From Stercorarius parasiticus (lineage: Eukaryota; Chordata; Aves; Charadriiformes; Stercorariidae), in contig VWZL01000277.1 in NCBI GenBank assembly GCA_013396915.1, forward strand, positions 62,001-126,000: DNA of 64,000 nucleotides, given 5' to 3'. The position numbers and the translations under genes were made by a program. A model generated the notes under the pieces. It was given only the letters and a program-made list of their open reading frames with translations. It did not search any database and had not been told where the DNA came from. Below are positions 23,918 to 36,583 of the stretch, piece by piece. How positions within the stretch are numbered: the stretch's first letter is position 1; each line of letters begins with the position of its first letter.

Positions 23918-24882
23918 AGGACTTACAGAGGGCAGAAGTAATTGTTTCTTTTATATCAAGGAAATCAACACCTGAAATGGAGAATTATGTTATACCATAA
24001 TTTGCTTATCTTTAAAATACCATTTCACACTTGAAAAGGGGGTATGAGGAGTAACTGCCTACTTAGAATAGTGAATAGCTCCTCCTTCAAGCTCTCATAG
24101 AAGAAACACATTATACCAAGGAAAGATACAACTTCTTAGTCACACTGACTTCTCTCGAGAAGCGCCCAATCACCCACAGCAACTCTATCACAACAGACCA
24201 GGAACCGGAGTTTCAATAGGAACTAGCCAGCTCCTCAGCTGTATCTTGCTTCTGCTGCCAAAAAGGCATAAGCAGATCCCAGCTCTTTCCAGTATAGGAT
24301 TAATTTTTGTTCCAACACTTCAGAAATTTAAGATCACTTCTATCCTTTGCAGCCATTTCAGAAAAAAACCTCTGATACTCTAATTTCTTGAAGTATCACA
24401 TGTTGCTCTTTTATCTCTCTTCACTAGAACTTAATATAACTATTTTACACTGAACTATTGTTCTTAAATATTCATCTCAGGTACTTCATTTAAGAGGAAA
24501 GTCGACTTAAGTAAAGGAAAAAAATAGAAAACGCCTCACTTCATCCATTTTCTCCCTAGCAAAAAGGAACAGCCACTCACTTTGGAGTACAGAAGTCTTT
24601 ATTCTATAACACCCCTGTTGTTAACATCCCATAAAATAAAGTGATATTTGAAGTAACATCTAAGGGCATTCGCATGGCAACAGTAAAGAAGAATGGAGTG
24701 CTTTTCTCCTGAGAAGTGTTCCAAGATCTCCATTAAGAGTGTGGCATTTCCTTGTAAGATACACTTCAACAGAGGATTCCTATACCCTGTGTAACTGCAG
24801 GTGTTAAACTCTCTTAATGCAAGATCTCACATCTTGAGAAAGCGTAGCACATGTCTTATCCAGATGTTTTAGGACAGAAAGT

Positions 24883-24900
24883 AAAAAAAAAAAAAAAAAA
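24883..24900. repeat. Poly-A tract, 18 bases
   Basis: An uninterrupted A run. No recognisable retroposed gene lies directly upstream, so a processed-pseudogene origin is not supported. Confidence 0.85.
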
Positions 24901-27900
24901 GATGCTTGGTCAGTGTTGACAGGACCAACAGAGAAACTTTCTTGGTGTGAACAAGAAAAATGGAAGAGTGGCCAGAAGAGAAATCAAATCGGAGCAGTGG
25001 ACAAGCTAGACAGGAATGAGAAGTGTGAGAAAAAAGTGGATGTAGTACTGTCTTTAATGTCCAAAGTAATGCAAAAGGACACAATCAAAAATCGAAATAA
25101 AAAAAGCTAAGTGCTAAGGGGAAGTCTGAAGACCTGTCACACAGGGCGCTAAGAAAATCTTAGCCTAGGAAAGCCCATACACACAGTGACTATGTAACTG
25201 CACCATTAGAAACTGATGGTCCAGACTAGGAGCTGGAGCCACAGGAATAATCTCAGTAATTCAAGAAGCAGAAAAAAGTGAGACCAAATATTCCAGGCAC
25301 GGCAGAGGTTAAAAAGGGAGATCTAGAAAAAGAATCCTTGAAATGGTAGAGGACATGTTCACACTTTCAGGAAAGAGGGTGGAGTGCATCTATTTATCTG
25401 CAGAGGTTAAGTAACATAGTAAATTTATACTAAAGATTTTGTATCATGGTCATTTGCCACTGGCACTAAGGCAGTAGTATGATAAGGAAAAAACACAGTG
25501 AAAAGACTAATTCTCTCTCAGACTTCACAAGATGATAGTGGTACATTCACAGCACAGTACAGCACCAAAGTCTAAATGCCTTTTCAATGTGCTATATATG
25601 CAAATTGTAATTTTTTAAAATAGAAATAGCAAGAGTAGCTTACCTAAATCCTCACATATAATGAACTGAACGATATGCCTAATTTGTTTTGTTTTTTATT
25701 GCATGAGAATATTTCTCTTTGTAAATATTACTTGGAATTCATAAAGGGAATTAGTATATTTTCCAGCCTTAAGGACAAAAATGAAGACATAAACGCAGAA
25801 AACTCCACTTGCATTAAAAATAATCTTCATAATATTCTATTTTGATAAAGAAAGTTTATGCATTAATTAGCCTCATAATTAGACTAATCTTTGGATTACT
25901 CTAACCAGACTTCACATAATCTGAAACACTGAAACAAAGATGAGTAAGTAAATAAATTTTAGAAGTTGCAACAGAAAGAAACAATATTTGATTCTTCAGG
26001 AAAATAGAAAATAGTCTATAATTCTTGGGGATAGCCTATGTACACATAAATACTTTTAATGTTATTTGAACATTTAAATCAAATATATTTAAAATATTCT
26101 AAACTGTACCAAAGAATGTATTTTAGAGACACTCAGAGCAGACTTCCTCATATGACTGTCAAGACTATTTTCTTAACTTGATTAAAAAAAAAAAAAGTAT
26201 TTTGAAATACCTAAAAAGACACCAAATTATTTTTTTAATTTTTTCTTACATCTAGGATGAGAAACTAGCAAGTAGAGTGTTGCTGCTACTACCCTATTTT
26301 GAAAATCTGCACCAGCATGGAAGGTGCTCAAGCTATCAGAGTAAATCTGGAATGGCTATTTAATCCAATAAACTCTTCTTTTCCAGTGAATACACTTAAA
26401 GAAAAATATTATTGCCGGTCAATCTTGGCAATCATGAAGGCAGTATAGATCAAGTTTTACTGTTTAACAAAACCATCTGGGGTCAAGGACAACAATAAGA
26501 TGAAGATCAAGTTCATGCATTTTATGTTTTTTCAAGGGATGTATCAACTACCTCCTAATATACTACACTTCAAAGTACTTGTCTTTAAGACTTAACTGTC
26601 TGTATCAAAAGCAGTATGACTGAGGGACAGTATTACTTATTTCATGCTTGCTGACTGAAAAACATCTATTTGCTGGAGAGGTAAACAGGGATTAACATTC
26701 ATTGTGTTATTGAATATGTCATATGTTGCTTCTATTCAAAAGGGCAAGATTCACAAATGCTGAGATTTGTATGTAAGGTGCACCTTAAATACTGTTTCAG
26801 GCAAATAAGCCATATTTGGGCATTCATAAACCCACAATACAAATCCAATACTTACTCCACAATACTTAATACAGCTATGAATTTTACTTCTTCAAGGAGT
26901 TCAGCCAGTTACCTTGAATAAATTACTGTATAAGTGACATTTACTAATCTCATCACTTAAGAGACTCACTATTTATAGGGCGAATAAAAAAAAAAGAAGG
27001 TTATTACATTAGCTTGGGTGTCCAAGAAAAAGATATAAGTGATTCAAAGACGAGTTTGAAGGAAAATGAACCGAACAGCTGGTATTCTCATTGCTGCAAC
27101 TCTAATGAAAACACTTAGATGAAAACAGAAGCCCTGATTTTCTGCTTTTCCACCACATTTTAGTGTACAGGCATACGCCCTTACTTCCTGTTCCCTTGCC
27201 CTCCCCCCTGAAAACTAAAGTGAGTGGAAACACAACTGCACAACAAGAAAGCATCTCAGGGTCCAGCAATCAATTAATTGTACACTCAGCTTCTTAGACA
27301 GCTATCTCCCAATTGAAAATCAGCTCCCTGAAGTGCAATGATAATGAGATAGGACCCTGAGCCAAAGGATTCCTTTTCATTTTATCACAGCCTCTCACCC
27401 TAAACTGACATGGATAAAATACCTCTTCTCACTGTTGCTAGTGGTAGGAGTTACACATGTATATCCTCTGCAGATGTTGTTAAAGCATTTCTTTCTAAAT
27501 CAATTTACATGTTTACAATGCATGGCCAGACAAAGAGAGACACCCCCCTGATCTCCATGCAAATTCTCCTTCAGAGAAAAGCTTAAGAGATTTAAGCAGA
27601 GTAAGTGCAGATGGAAGAAGTCTGCCACATCTCACCACCAGATGTGGTCCAGCAACAAGTTAGGGAAGATGGATTTGTGTCCAGCTCAGGATTTTAACAT
27701 GAATTGATCTTACTCCTCAGTTACATCAAGATCCTGTTATGGAAAAACAGAAAACTACTTTTGAAACCATAAATATCTTAGCAGCCTATTTAAAATCTCA
27801 ATACCCCAGTTAAAATAAAAAAGCAGTTGGTTACAATAATACCATCCAAAACAGAAAACGTTAACAAATAAAGTTATCTTTAATATTATTACAGTAGAAA

Positions 27901-27924
27901 ACTTACTAATATAATTTTCTCTGG

Positions 27925-28420
27925 TGTTACACTAACCCTCCTAACATCCATCTGGGTCCTAAGGCTGACACTTTGGTCTTCATAATGAAGAGTGTAGTGG
28001 GGACAGTGTCATGGTGATTTGTCAGTGTCCTCAAGTCTTAGCGGGGATATGTTTGATGGTGATGGTGGTGGGGTCCCTTCCTCCTCAGTCCTGGAGTCCA
28101 TTTGACTTTCTTTTCATGCATTTTCTTTTAATTTCATATATCCCAACCTGCTCCCTTCCCCCTGGGCTCCCAGGGAAGGGTTGAAATGTGCCCCACAATC
28201 CCCCTGTACCCCTGGGGGTTGTTTGTCTGGCAGGAACTGCCTGGGGCTGTCAGCCCCTTTCCTGGAGGCGCTCACAGAACTGGAGCTCAGACAGGCTGGT
28301 CAATGGGCACCTGGTAAACCCAGCTCAGCACCACTCAGGCCGAGGGTATCCCAGCCAGTCCCGGGACCTGCCACAGCCTGACATCTGCCCCCAGCAACAG
28401 CAAAAATTTAGGGCAGCACA
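27925..28420 (-). mobile_element. Possible LTR-like relic, GC-rich island
   Basis: A sharply GC-richer block within AT-rich DNA. On the minus strand it starts TGTGCTGCCC and could end GTGTAACA, giving a TGT...ACA terminal pattern. The interior has the mixed GC-rich and purine-rich look of avian ERV LTRs, including ATTAAAAG on the minus strand. No target duplication is visible at the proposed ends. Overlapping frames at 28181-28424 have a proline-rich composition that follows from GC content and show no domain. A small CpG-containing regulatory region is the alternative. Confidence 0.35.
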
Positions 28421-31400
28421 TTAGTCAGACAAGCTTTGAAGAGAAATATAAGAATCATCAGCCCAGTGAGAACATGTCATGTTGACATGACAACTACTAA
28501 GATCTTTCTGAAAGGATGAGACCAATAACTTTAAGGTATTTCAGCACCAATACTCACCTGAGGTACCCTAGAATGTAGCTTAAGTTTTGCAGTCAGTGCA
28601 CCTGGATGGAGAAAAGTTACTTTGCCATTATAGTCCTTTTGTATAAAAAAACCCCAACCCTTATAACTGTGCTCTGTATTTGTTTGAAAACCATCAGTTG
28701 CTATTCATGTTTTTATTTATACTTTCACATAGCTCTCCCACAACTCTAGTTCATAAAGAGAACATGTAACTCCTCACAGATGGATCTGATTTATTACTGA
28801 AATATTTGGATAGCTAATTATATGTATGTATATATACATTGATATATCATCATATATATATGATTATATGTATGTTTATTTTATTAGGCTACATATATGT
28901 GTCCCTACATACATAGAATTAGCCTTGGTTGGGCTACATATACATACATGTGTATATATACTTATATGTAAATATATAAATACACACAAATACACTGACA
29001 TTTTCTTACCTTGGGAGTTTACAGTCCAACACACTGCACTTGATAAAGGCAAAAACACATTCATGGGCATTGTCTACTCCCTCTTTTTCAGGAATTGTTG
29101 AGGCAACAGACTAGAGATCTCAGACAACAGATAGCTGAAGGCAATTGCACTCACACCAACAGCCGGCCCAGAAAGTCCTCTGCCCCAAGAAATTACTTGA
29201 ATTAAAACTAAGGTAAAATTCCCTTCTCAAGAACAGATTAATCTTGGTTTTGAGGATGAAATACACTATTTTACCTCTTTTCTCAAATCATACAGAAATC
29301 AAGGAATGGCTTTAATTAAGCTAAACCACCAAAAATTCAGGAATAGTTAAGTCCAACTCAGTCATTACCTATAAATTCTGCACCTTTTTAGCATCACTGA
29401 ATACATTTCTAATGGACACTGAGGGGTTTAGGGTGTTTTTGAATTTTTACAGCTTTATGAATTGAAGAAGGTGATTGAACGAAATAAGAGATCCTGTTTT
29501 CACAGAAATTCCTCCACAACTCAAGGAAGAAGACGACAACAAGAGCCTGAAACCATACAATTGCATGACCACTACCACACCATGTGACAACTACATACAA
29601 AGTACTGAGCCAAGTTATTGGTTTCTTGTGCTCCTAATCCAAGAAATTCATGTCACTGCCCCTCTTTTAAGCTTAGGAATTGAAACAACTTGTCCTCCAG
29701 TACTTTGGACAATCAATTATGCAACATTTACATACAGGAATCAAGGAAGTTAACATTTTTTCATTACACTGTTTCATTTTAGTAGCTATCAAACATAATT
29801 AATCTTCAAAAAGCAGAGAATTTAAGTACAGAGTTTAAGTTTATTAAAAAAAAAAATACCAACAAACAGACCTTCATCTACTCTGTCATATTTGTGATTA
29901 GATATCTTTTGTGCAGTATGAAGGCTCTCATTGCAAGTACAAATTACTTGGGGTTGAAATTTACTATGCAAGGCTGGCGGTCTACATGAATCCTTAAGTA
30001 TTCACAAGTAACAAGTCCTCTGCTGTCACCACACTAGCTGCAAGTGTTCAAATATGTATATTTCCCTGAGCTGCTGAAAAACACGACCCTCTGAGTAGTT
30101 AAACTTTAAGTCAGCATCTTTGTCTTTCTGACAACATTAATAAACATGCTGGTGTTTGTGCTGTAGGATATAATCATCTTTGGCAGGATGACCAGTTGTA
30201 CTGACTATGTCATATGTCAAAGAGCACCAAAATTTTCCTACCCAACCCACGTACAATCACTCTCTAGCGTGATTAATCTTAGCTCTAGCATGCTTAATCC
30301 TACAGCTTTGGTTAAACCAGGCTTCACTTGCCTGACAGAAAGAAGTTTGTGAAATGTCACTTCGCCCTTTTGCTACCAGGGCTTTGTCTTTGTTCAACCT
30401 CCCTGTTGTTGCTGGTTATTATACCTGCATACATACATGCATTTTTATATGTATAAAACAATGCAAAGATTTTGGCCAGACACACATAGTATGCAGGTTT
30501 CTCACAAGATATTTCTTGAATTTTCAGCACTAATATTTTCAGTCTGATTATAATACTTACTACAACATTTGGATGATCTTTTCTATGATATAAGAATACA
30601 AGATAAAAGACCACTGGACAAAAATAGATGGAAATTTAGTTCAGAAAATAATAGCCCTCTTCAGAAACAGCTGTTCCCAGACCTTCCTTTGCCTCCCACC
30701 AACCAAGGTTAGTCTTCATTTTTTTTTCCAGTTACAAATTTTAAGAGCAGTTGGTTCAATTCAGGCAAAAAAACACCCTTCCAAGTGCCTGTGAGCAATG
30801 TGTAGGATGTGCTGTGCTGGGTAGTTATTGACAGCAATGGAGGTGGGTGTTGGTCTCTGCTGCTGCACTCTCCAGATGTCCAACACATCAGTCAGACATC
30901 TTAGCCCGCCCAGGTCTCTCCTTCATGTTTAGAAGGAAGAGGTACTCCACTTTGATTTCAGTATCACTGAGGTAAAAAAAAAAAAGTTTTGTCACTGCAC
31001 TGCTAAGATTTCAGGCAGTTCTTGAGATATTTAAATTCTGCCTGTCATCATATCTCTGCAAGTAAAAGAACTAACAGATCATCCACTAAAATATACTCTG
31101 CTTATCCACAAAGGAAAATGCACAGTGTTTGGAAGTAAACTGACAGAAGTGGCACCCTCTTTTATTCTTTTGCTTTTGTCTAAGAAGAAATAATTAGTCT
31201 AATTCAATAGGATTAGTTTAACATTATCAGTCAGATCACCTTAGTGTTTTGAAGACCATTTTTTGCAGTATCACCAAAAGAGGAGAAAATAGTTTTCCTT
31301 TTTACATGCTGTAAATACCAACAAAATTCAATTCTGATACTTTAGCCAGAAGTCCTACTTTTTCGTCCTGAAACAAAACCACAGCAAGGGACCTCACCTT

Positions 31401-31664
31401 TTTAGGATGGCCAAGAATAGAGTACGATTTGAAAGTAACAATTTCATGCTTATGTCTTCAGGGTCATAATTGATAAGGGAAATAAATTTAGATAGTGCTC
31501 TGTAACCATGTTATGCAGTTACTGTCTTTTACATATGTTTTCTTATAAAATGAGGTTTCTTAAATGGTGACTAGGAAAAGAATCAAAGTTCTCAAGTCTT
31601 TATTCAAAACAGATTACTTTGTGCTATGTGGGTACAAGATGTTTATAAACAAAACATTCGACCT
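28421..31664. other. Unassigned AT-rich DNA with a microsatellite
   Basis: Apart from the tetranucleotide-like microsatellite at 28818-28985, I see no gene or named repeat. Frames at 29475-29753 and 30357-30614 have no recognisable motif. Confidence 0.55.
28818..28985. repeat. Interrupted TATG/TACA/TA microsatellite
   Basis: Alternating ATGTATGTATATATACAT, ATATATATGATTATATG and TACATACATGTGTATATATAC blocks. Many sub-blocks are self-complementary, so the tract can form cruciforms and is expected to vary in length. Confidence 0.85.
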
Positions 31665-32391
31665 CGTTGTGGTTTAAGCTGGGCTGGCCACTAAAATGAA
31701 TGACTGATGCTCTCTCTACCTGCTCTCCCAAGGGAAGGAAGAATGAGAGAGAGAGAAACTTATGGATTGAAAAAGAAACCTGAACTACATGAATGAAATA
31801 TTAATAATAAAACAAAAATAAAAGATAATAATAAGAAAATAATTATATATATATACAATATATACAAAACCAGTATTGAGCTCCCAGGACGATGATCATG
31901 TCACCAGCAGGCACTGGAAAAGTCCTAGACTGGACTCAGCAATGGAAGGGAACTGGATTCTGGATCTGGATTTAGGAATCATGGATCATGATCAAAGGCA
32001 GATGAACAGACAGAACCCTCCTTGGATGTTGGCCATTGAAGAAAGAGACTGACCCCTTTGATCCCTCAGCTTTTATACTGAGCACGACGCAGGTGGGATG
32101 GAATACCCTGTTGGTCAGTTCTGGGTTACCTGTCCTGTCCACTCCTCCCCACAGGTGCAACCCTGCTATGCTCTTCCACTTCTGACCCTCCAACAGGGCA
32201 CACAACAAAGTTAGCTGGCCTTGGTTGTTATGGTAATAAGTATAAGCAAGAGCCTCTGCGCATACCACAGTTGCTAGAAGCAGACACTGTCTGAAGAATA
32301 TGCCGTTAATTTCAGAGAGTTAGAAGAGGCTTAAATGAAAAGTAAAATTACTGAAAAGAAAATTGGTTCTGTTCTACCTCAAACTAGGACA
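31665..32391 (-). mobile_element. Solo LTR, family A, copy 3 (older)
   Basis: This 727-bp element aligns end to end with the family A LTRs at 7867 and 47613 but has diverged more. The first bases read CGTTGTGG where other copies read TGTCGTGG or TGTTGTGG, and the end is CTAGGACA. The flanks are GACCT on the left and GACTC on the right, a plausible decayed 5-bp target duplication. Sense is minus, with the conserved TATA box at 32070-32077. A TA-rich simple repeat lies at about 31838-31868. No viral interior remains. Confidence 0.87.
32070..32077 (-). promoter_or_regulatory. TATA box of LTR A copy 3
   Basis: Minus-strand TATAAAAG, at the same place as in the other family A copies. Confidence 0.45.
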
Positions 32392-33647
32392 GACTCAAAT
32401 AAGTAAACTTGCATTTCATTTTTCACAAGACAAATAAAAATTGATCTCTGAAGACATCATTCCTCCCCCTTTGTTTTTGTCTGCATGTAAAATCTATTTT
32501 GTACAGATAGGATACTCACTGCGCATTCCTTTTCTGTTTCCTCCAAGTGGAGAAATTGGAATTGCTAGCAAATTGAAGAAGCAAAACCCCCACTTTTGCT
32601 GTCACCATGCTTCAAATTATTTTAATTGGTTTTGCTACTTCTTAGTCGTATTGATGAAAACATTCAGACCTCAGTTCTGTAAACTGTTAACGAAGTTTGA
32701 AGTCCATATAACTTGAGTTATTAACTTGAGTATAAATAAATATATTCATCCATATTTGCATAAAATAGGTCCACAGGCCCTATTTCTTTTTAGTATAACT
32801 AATTATTAGTTTAAACAGAATTTAAGATGTCCTGATTTCTTATATCCATTTTTATGGTAATAACTACTTTGATAATACCAAACACATTATTTATAAGCCT
32901 AGTGAACCTGAATGTGAAAGCATTCAGTTCTTTCCAAAACACAATCATTATAGCTAATAAACATTGGTACTGGAAAAATTTCAAAATGCACAAAAATACT
33001 TCTCTGATGTTTTAAGCCTATCAAAGGAACACCGTAATGCTGTACTTATTTTTTTAGGTAAAACTTCCTTCCTGTGATTTTTGTTTAGGCAATTTCTATA
33101 GAAGCATTGTATCAAATTACTTGAAAAAAAAAAAAGAAATGGAGTATCAACTCTTTCTCTCCATTGTTAATTAAAACATGCAACTTCAGAGTACAAAGAA
33201 TAATGAATAACGCTGGCATTAATATTTCACTCACTCTTGAAGATTTCTCATTAGTTCCTTTGTGCTCAACTTTATATGACAACACTTACGAGGTGACGAA
33301 AGGAGTAGGAAGCATTTAAGAGACAGCTACTGTTACCTCTTATTTCAAATTATTGTGTTTTGATTCTGAAGGGAAAATTAGTACGTGTTATATTAAAACC
33401 ATGGATTTCATTTACCTGTTACTGTCTGTATTCTAGTATACTTCCTGTGTTAGGTAAAGCATTACTTAGTCAAATATATGAACTTCAAGTTCAACATTTA
33501 GTCATTTAATATCTCAGTTATTAAACAAGAAGGAAATAAAAGCAGTTACAAAAACAACAATTGAAATAATAGGTTGTTTCAGAATTCCTGCCTCCATTTG
33601 TGAAGTGGGTAAATTGGTACTATTTTCACTTGTAAAGTTCTGTATCC
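32392..33647. other. Unassigned AT-rich DNA
   Basis: Between an LTR and a CR1. No gene, RNA or repeat is recognised, and no frame exceeds 100 codons. Confidence 0.55.
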
Positions 33648-33868
33648 ATAGAATCATTGAACTGTACTGGGTTGGAAGTGACCTTTCAGATCATCTAGTC
33701 CAACCATCAACATAACTCTCACAAAAACCATCACTAAACCATATCACTAAGCACTACGCCTACTCGTCTTTTAAATACCTCCAGGGATGGTGACTAACCA
33801 CTTTCCTGGGCAGCCTGTTCCAATGCTTAATAACCCTTTCAGTGAAGAAATTTTGCCTAATATCCAGT

Positions 33869-34078
33869 CTAAACCTCTCCTGGCTCAACTTGAGGCCATT
33901 TCCTCTTGCCTGTTACTTGTGAGAAGAGACCAACCCCCACCTGGCTACACCCTCCTTTCAGGTAGTTGTAGAGAGCGATAAGGTCTCCCCTCAGCCTCCT
34001 TTTCTCCAGACTAAACAACCCCAGCTCCCTCAGCCACTCCTCATAAGACTTATGCTCTAGACCCCTCACCAGCTTCAT
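33869..34078 (-). pseudogene. CR1 ORF2 C-terminal fragment
   Basis: Reads [20 protein letters not shown], then [20 protein letters not shown] and VGVGLFSQV. This is the C-terminal segment of CR1 ORF2 and parallels the plus-strand copy at 21.6 kb. The frame is lost after about residue 60. Confidence 0.85.
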
Positions 34079-34131
34079 TGCCCTTCTCTGGACCTGCCCA
34101 GCATCTCAGTGTCTTTTTTCTGGTGAGGGGC

Positions 34132-34662
34132 CTACAACTGGACACAGTACTCAAGGTGGAGCCTCACCAGTGCCAAGTACAGGGGCACAATCACTTCCCT
34201 AGTCCTACTCACCACACTGTTCCTCATACAGGCCAGGATGCTGTTGGCCTTCTTGTCCACCTGAGCAAACTGCTGGCTCACATTCAGCCAGCAGTCAACC
34301 AACACCCCCAGGTCCTTTTCTGGCAGGCCGCTCTCCAGCCACTCCTCCCCAGGCTTGTAGTGCTGTATGGGGTTGTTGTGACCCAAGTGCAGGACCCGAC
34401 ACTTGGCCCTGTTGAACCTCATACCACTGGCCTCAGACCATCGACCCAGCCTGTCCAGATCCCTCTGCAAAGCCATCCTACCCTCGAGCAGGTCGATACT
34501 CCCACCTAACTTGGTGTCATCTGCAACCTTACTGAGGGTGCACTCAATCCCCTCATCCAGATCATTGATAAAGATACTAAAGAGAACTGGCCCCAATACC
34601 AAACCCTGGGGAACCCCACTCATGACTGGCTGCCAACTGGATTTAACTCCATTCACCACCAC
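34132..34662 (-). pseudogene. CR1 ORF2 fragment, reverse transcriptase palm
   Basis: A 176-codon open stretch holds motif B, SGVPQG (15-20), [13 protein letters not shown] (23-35), and the catalytic motif C seen as VADDTKLGG (46-54) with both Asp residues (48-49) kept. The usual Phe or Tyr before Ala-Asp-Asp is Val here. Downstream come [19 protein letters not shown] and [10 protein letters not shown]. It is the only copy in the window where the Asp-Asp pair is readable. Upstream and downstream frameshifts make the enzyme defective. Confidence 0.9.
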
Positions 34663-34695
34663 TCTCTGGGCCCGGCCCTCCAGCCAGTTTTCAAC

Positions 34696-34908
34696 TCAGC
34701 AAATAGTACTCCCATCCAAGCCATGGGCAGCCAGTTTCTCCAGGAGAATGCTGTGGTTAATCATACCAAAGGCATTACTAAAGTCCAAGTAAACAAAATC
34801 CACAGCCTTTCCCTCATCCACCAAGCAGGTCACTTTGTCATAGAAGGAGCACAGGTTTGTAAAGCAGGATCTCCCTTTCATGAGCCCATGCTGACTGGGC
34901 CTCATCAC
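34696..34908 (-). pseudogene. CR1 ORF2 fragment around reverse transcriptase motif A
   Basis: Reads RPSQHGLMKGRSCFTNL, then VDFVYLDFSNAFGMINHSI. Motif A keeps its first Asp, but the FSKAFD end is FSNAFG. The segment is followed in another frame by the palm piece. Confidence 0.85.
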
Positions 34909-35059
34909 CTATTTGTCCTGCACGTGCAGCATAATGGCACTCAGGATGATCTGTTCCATAACCTTCTCAGGCACTGAGGTCAGACTGACAGGCCTGTAGT
35001 TCCCTGGATCCTTCTTCCAGCCCTTCTCATGGATGGGCAACACATTTTCTAGATGCCAG

Positions 35060-35356
35060 TCATCTGGTTTGCCAGGACTGCTGGTAAATGATGGGAAGTG
35101 GCTCAGTGAGCATTTGTGCCAGCTCCCTCAGAACCCTCGGGTGTATCCCATCCAGCCCCATAGACTTGTGTATATCTAGGTGCTGGAGCTGGACCCCCAC
35201 CATCTCCCTTTGGATTACGGGTGCTTCATTCCGCTCCCTGCCCCTATCTACTAGTGTAGGGATCTGGGTACTCAGGGAACAACCAATTCTACTACTGAAG
35301 ACTGAGGCAAAGACGACATTAAATAGCTCAGCTTTCTGCTCATCCTTTGTCACCAT
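35060..35356 (-). pseudogene. CR1 ORF2 fragment, linker to start of reverse transcriptase
   Basis: Contains VTKDEQKAELFNVVFASVFS and LDIHKSMGLDGIHPRVLREL followed by PLPIIYQQSWQT, the typical CR1 stretch that enters the reverse transcriptase fingers. It is separated from the upstream linker piece by a stop near 35370. Confidence 0.85.
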
Positions 35357-35374
35357 GTTCCCACTCTCATCTAA

Positions 35375-35674
35375 TTAAGGATGGAGATTCTCCTTAATCC
35401 TCCTTTTATTACTAATGTATTTATAGAAACTTTGTTTATTGTTCTTAACATCCAAAGTCAGGTCAAGTTCTAGTTGGGCTATGATCCTTCTGATTTTCTC
35501 CCTACATAGCCTTACAACATCTTCGTAGCCTTCCTGAGTGGCCTGCCCCTTCTTCCAAAGGCCATAAACTCTCCCTTTTTCCCTGAATTGTATCCTTATC
35601 TGTCTGTTCAGCCAGGCTGGTCTTTTTCGTTGATGGCTCATTTTTTGGCACATGGGGACAGCCTGCTCCTGCAC
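35375..35674 (-). pseudogene. CR1 ORF2 fragment, basic linker after endonuclease
   Basis: A lysine- and arginine-rich stretch with RPAWLNRQI, VYGLWKKGQATQEGYEDVVRL and KQSFYKYISNKRR, the recognisable linker between CR1 endonuclease and reverse transcriptase. Confidence 0.85.
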
Positions 35675-35677
35675 CTT

Positions 35678-36007
35678 TCAGACTTCCTTCTTGAAAAATG
35701 TCTGGCTTTCCTGGACACCATTGCCCTTCAGGACTGCCTCCCATGGGACTCTGTCGAGCAAGCTCTTGAAAAGACTGAAGTCCACCCTCCAAAAGTCCAT
35801 GCTGGCAGTTCTGCTGACCCTCCTCCTTGATTCTCTAAGAATCGAAAACTCTATTATTTCATGATCACTATGCCCAAGACGGCCTCCAGCCATCACATCC
35901 CCCACAGGTTCTTCTTTATTTACAAACAACAGATCCATCAGGGCTCCTTCCCTAGTCATCTCCCTCACCAGCTGTGTTAGGAAGTTATCCTCACACACTC
36001 CAGGCAC
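35678..36007 (-). pseudogene. CR1 ORF2 fragment, C-terminal endonuclease
   Basis: Contains NFLTQLVREMTREGALMDLL and GGRLGHSDHEIIEFSI, with the SDH catalytic motif (47-49) intact, unlike the copy at 17 kb. The GDFN region lies upstream near 36.06 kb in a different frame. Confidence 0.87.
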
Positions 36008-36278
36008 CTCCTAGACTGTTTCCTCTCAGCTGTATTGTATTCCCAGGTGATATCTGGTAAGTTGAAGTGTCCCACAAGGACAAGGGATCTTGAGACAGCT
36101 ACACCTGAGCTACAGCTTGAGATTCTACAGCTTCTTGTAGAATATTTCAGCTACCTCTACATCCTGGTTGGGCAGTCTATAACAGACTCCCACCATGACA
36201 TCTGCCTTGCTGGCCCTCCCCCTGATTCTTACTCATAAACATTCAACCCCATTGTCACCATCATTAGGCTCCTGACAT

Positions 36279-36575
36279 TCATGACACTCCCGAACACGGA
36301 GAGACACCCCACCTCCTTCTCCTTCCTTGCCTGTCCTTTCTGAAATGTTTGTAGTCATCTAATGCAGCACTCCAGTTGTGCGAGTCATCCCACCCCCTTT
36401 CCGTGATGGCGACTACATCATAGTTTTCCTGATGCACAATGGCTTTCAGCTCCTCCTGTTTGTTGCCTATGCTGCAGGCATTAGTGTGGAAGCACTTCAG
36501 TTGGGCTACTGGTCCTGCCACCTTTTTTCTGGGAGAAGCCTTAACTCCTACCTGTCCATACCTAGGCACAACCAT
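36279..36575 (-). pseudogene. CR1 ORF2 fragment, N-terminal endonuclease
   Basis: Starts close to the beginning of the ORF2 protein. CFHTNACSIGNKQEEL (28-43) carries the first endonuclease Asn, and VVAITERGWDDSHNW (54-68) carries the second motif with its Glu. The change of the usual ETWWD to ERGWD is visible. The element is truncated a few bases upstream. Confidence 0.87.
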
Positions 36576-36583
36576 AGTTTCTA

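Larger units (their letters stand above)
23421..27924. other. Unassigned AT-rich DNA
   Basis: No coding gene or named repeat is recognised. The stretch holds the paired hairpins at 23863-23917 and an 18-A tract at 24883-24900. Short frames such as 24913-25110 and 24869-25084 overlap on opposite strands and look accidental. Confidence 0.55.
33648..36583 (-). mobile_element. CR1 non-LTR retrotransposon, nearly full ORF2 span
   Basis: The longest CR1 in the window. In minus sense it begins just upstream of the endonuclease domain (about 36.58 kb), runs through endonuclease, linker, fingers, palm and C-terminus, and ends at the ATAGAATCATTG sequence near 33650. ORF2 is broken into at least seven open pieces by frameshifts and stops: 36279-36575, 35678-36007, 35375-35674, 35060-35356, 34696-34908, 34132-34662 and 33869-34078. 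ORF1 and the 5' UTR are missing, so it is 5'-truncated. It belongs to the same general subfamily as the 15.8-kb copy and serves as internal reference for the deletion and gap estimates. Confidence 0.94.

Noticed and set aside
24883..25110. Possible processed pseudogene beside the 18-A tract
   Set aside because: No recognisable gene sequence lies upstream of the A tract and no flanking duplication was seen.
30835..30870. Text GGAGGTGGGTGTTGGTCTCT resembling CR1 ORF2
   Set aside because: Only about 20 bases agree and the flanks do not continue as CR1, so it is probably coincidence.
34078..34977. Plus-strand frames of 84-143 codons across the 34-35 kb CR1
   Set aside because: Antisense shadows of the CR1 reverse transcriptase. 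The low stop frequency follows from the coding strand composition.
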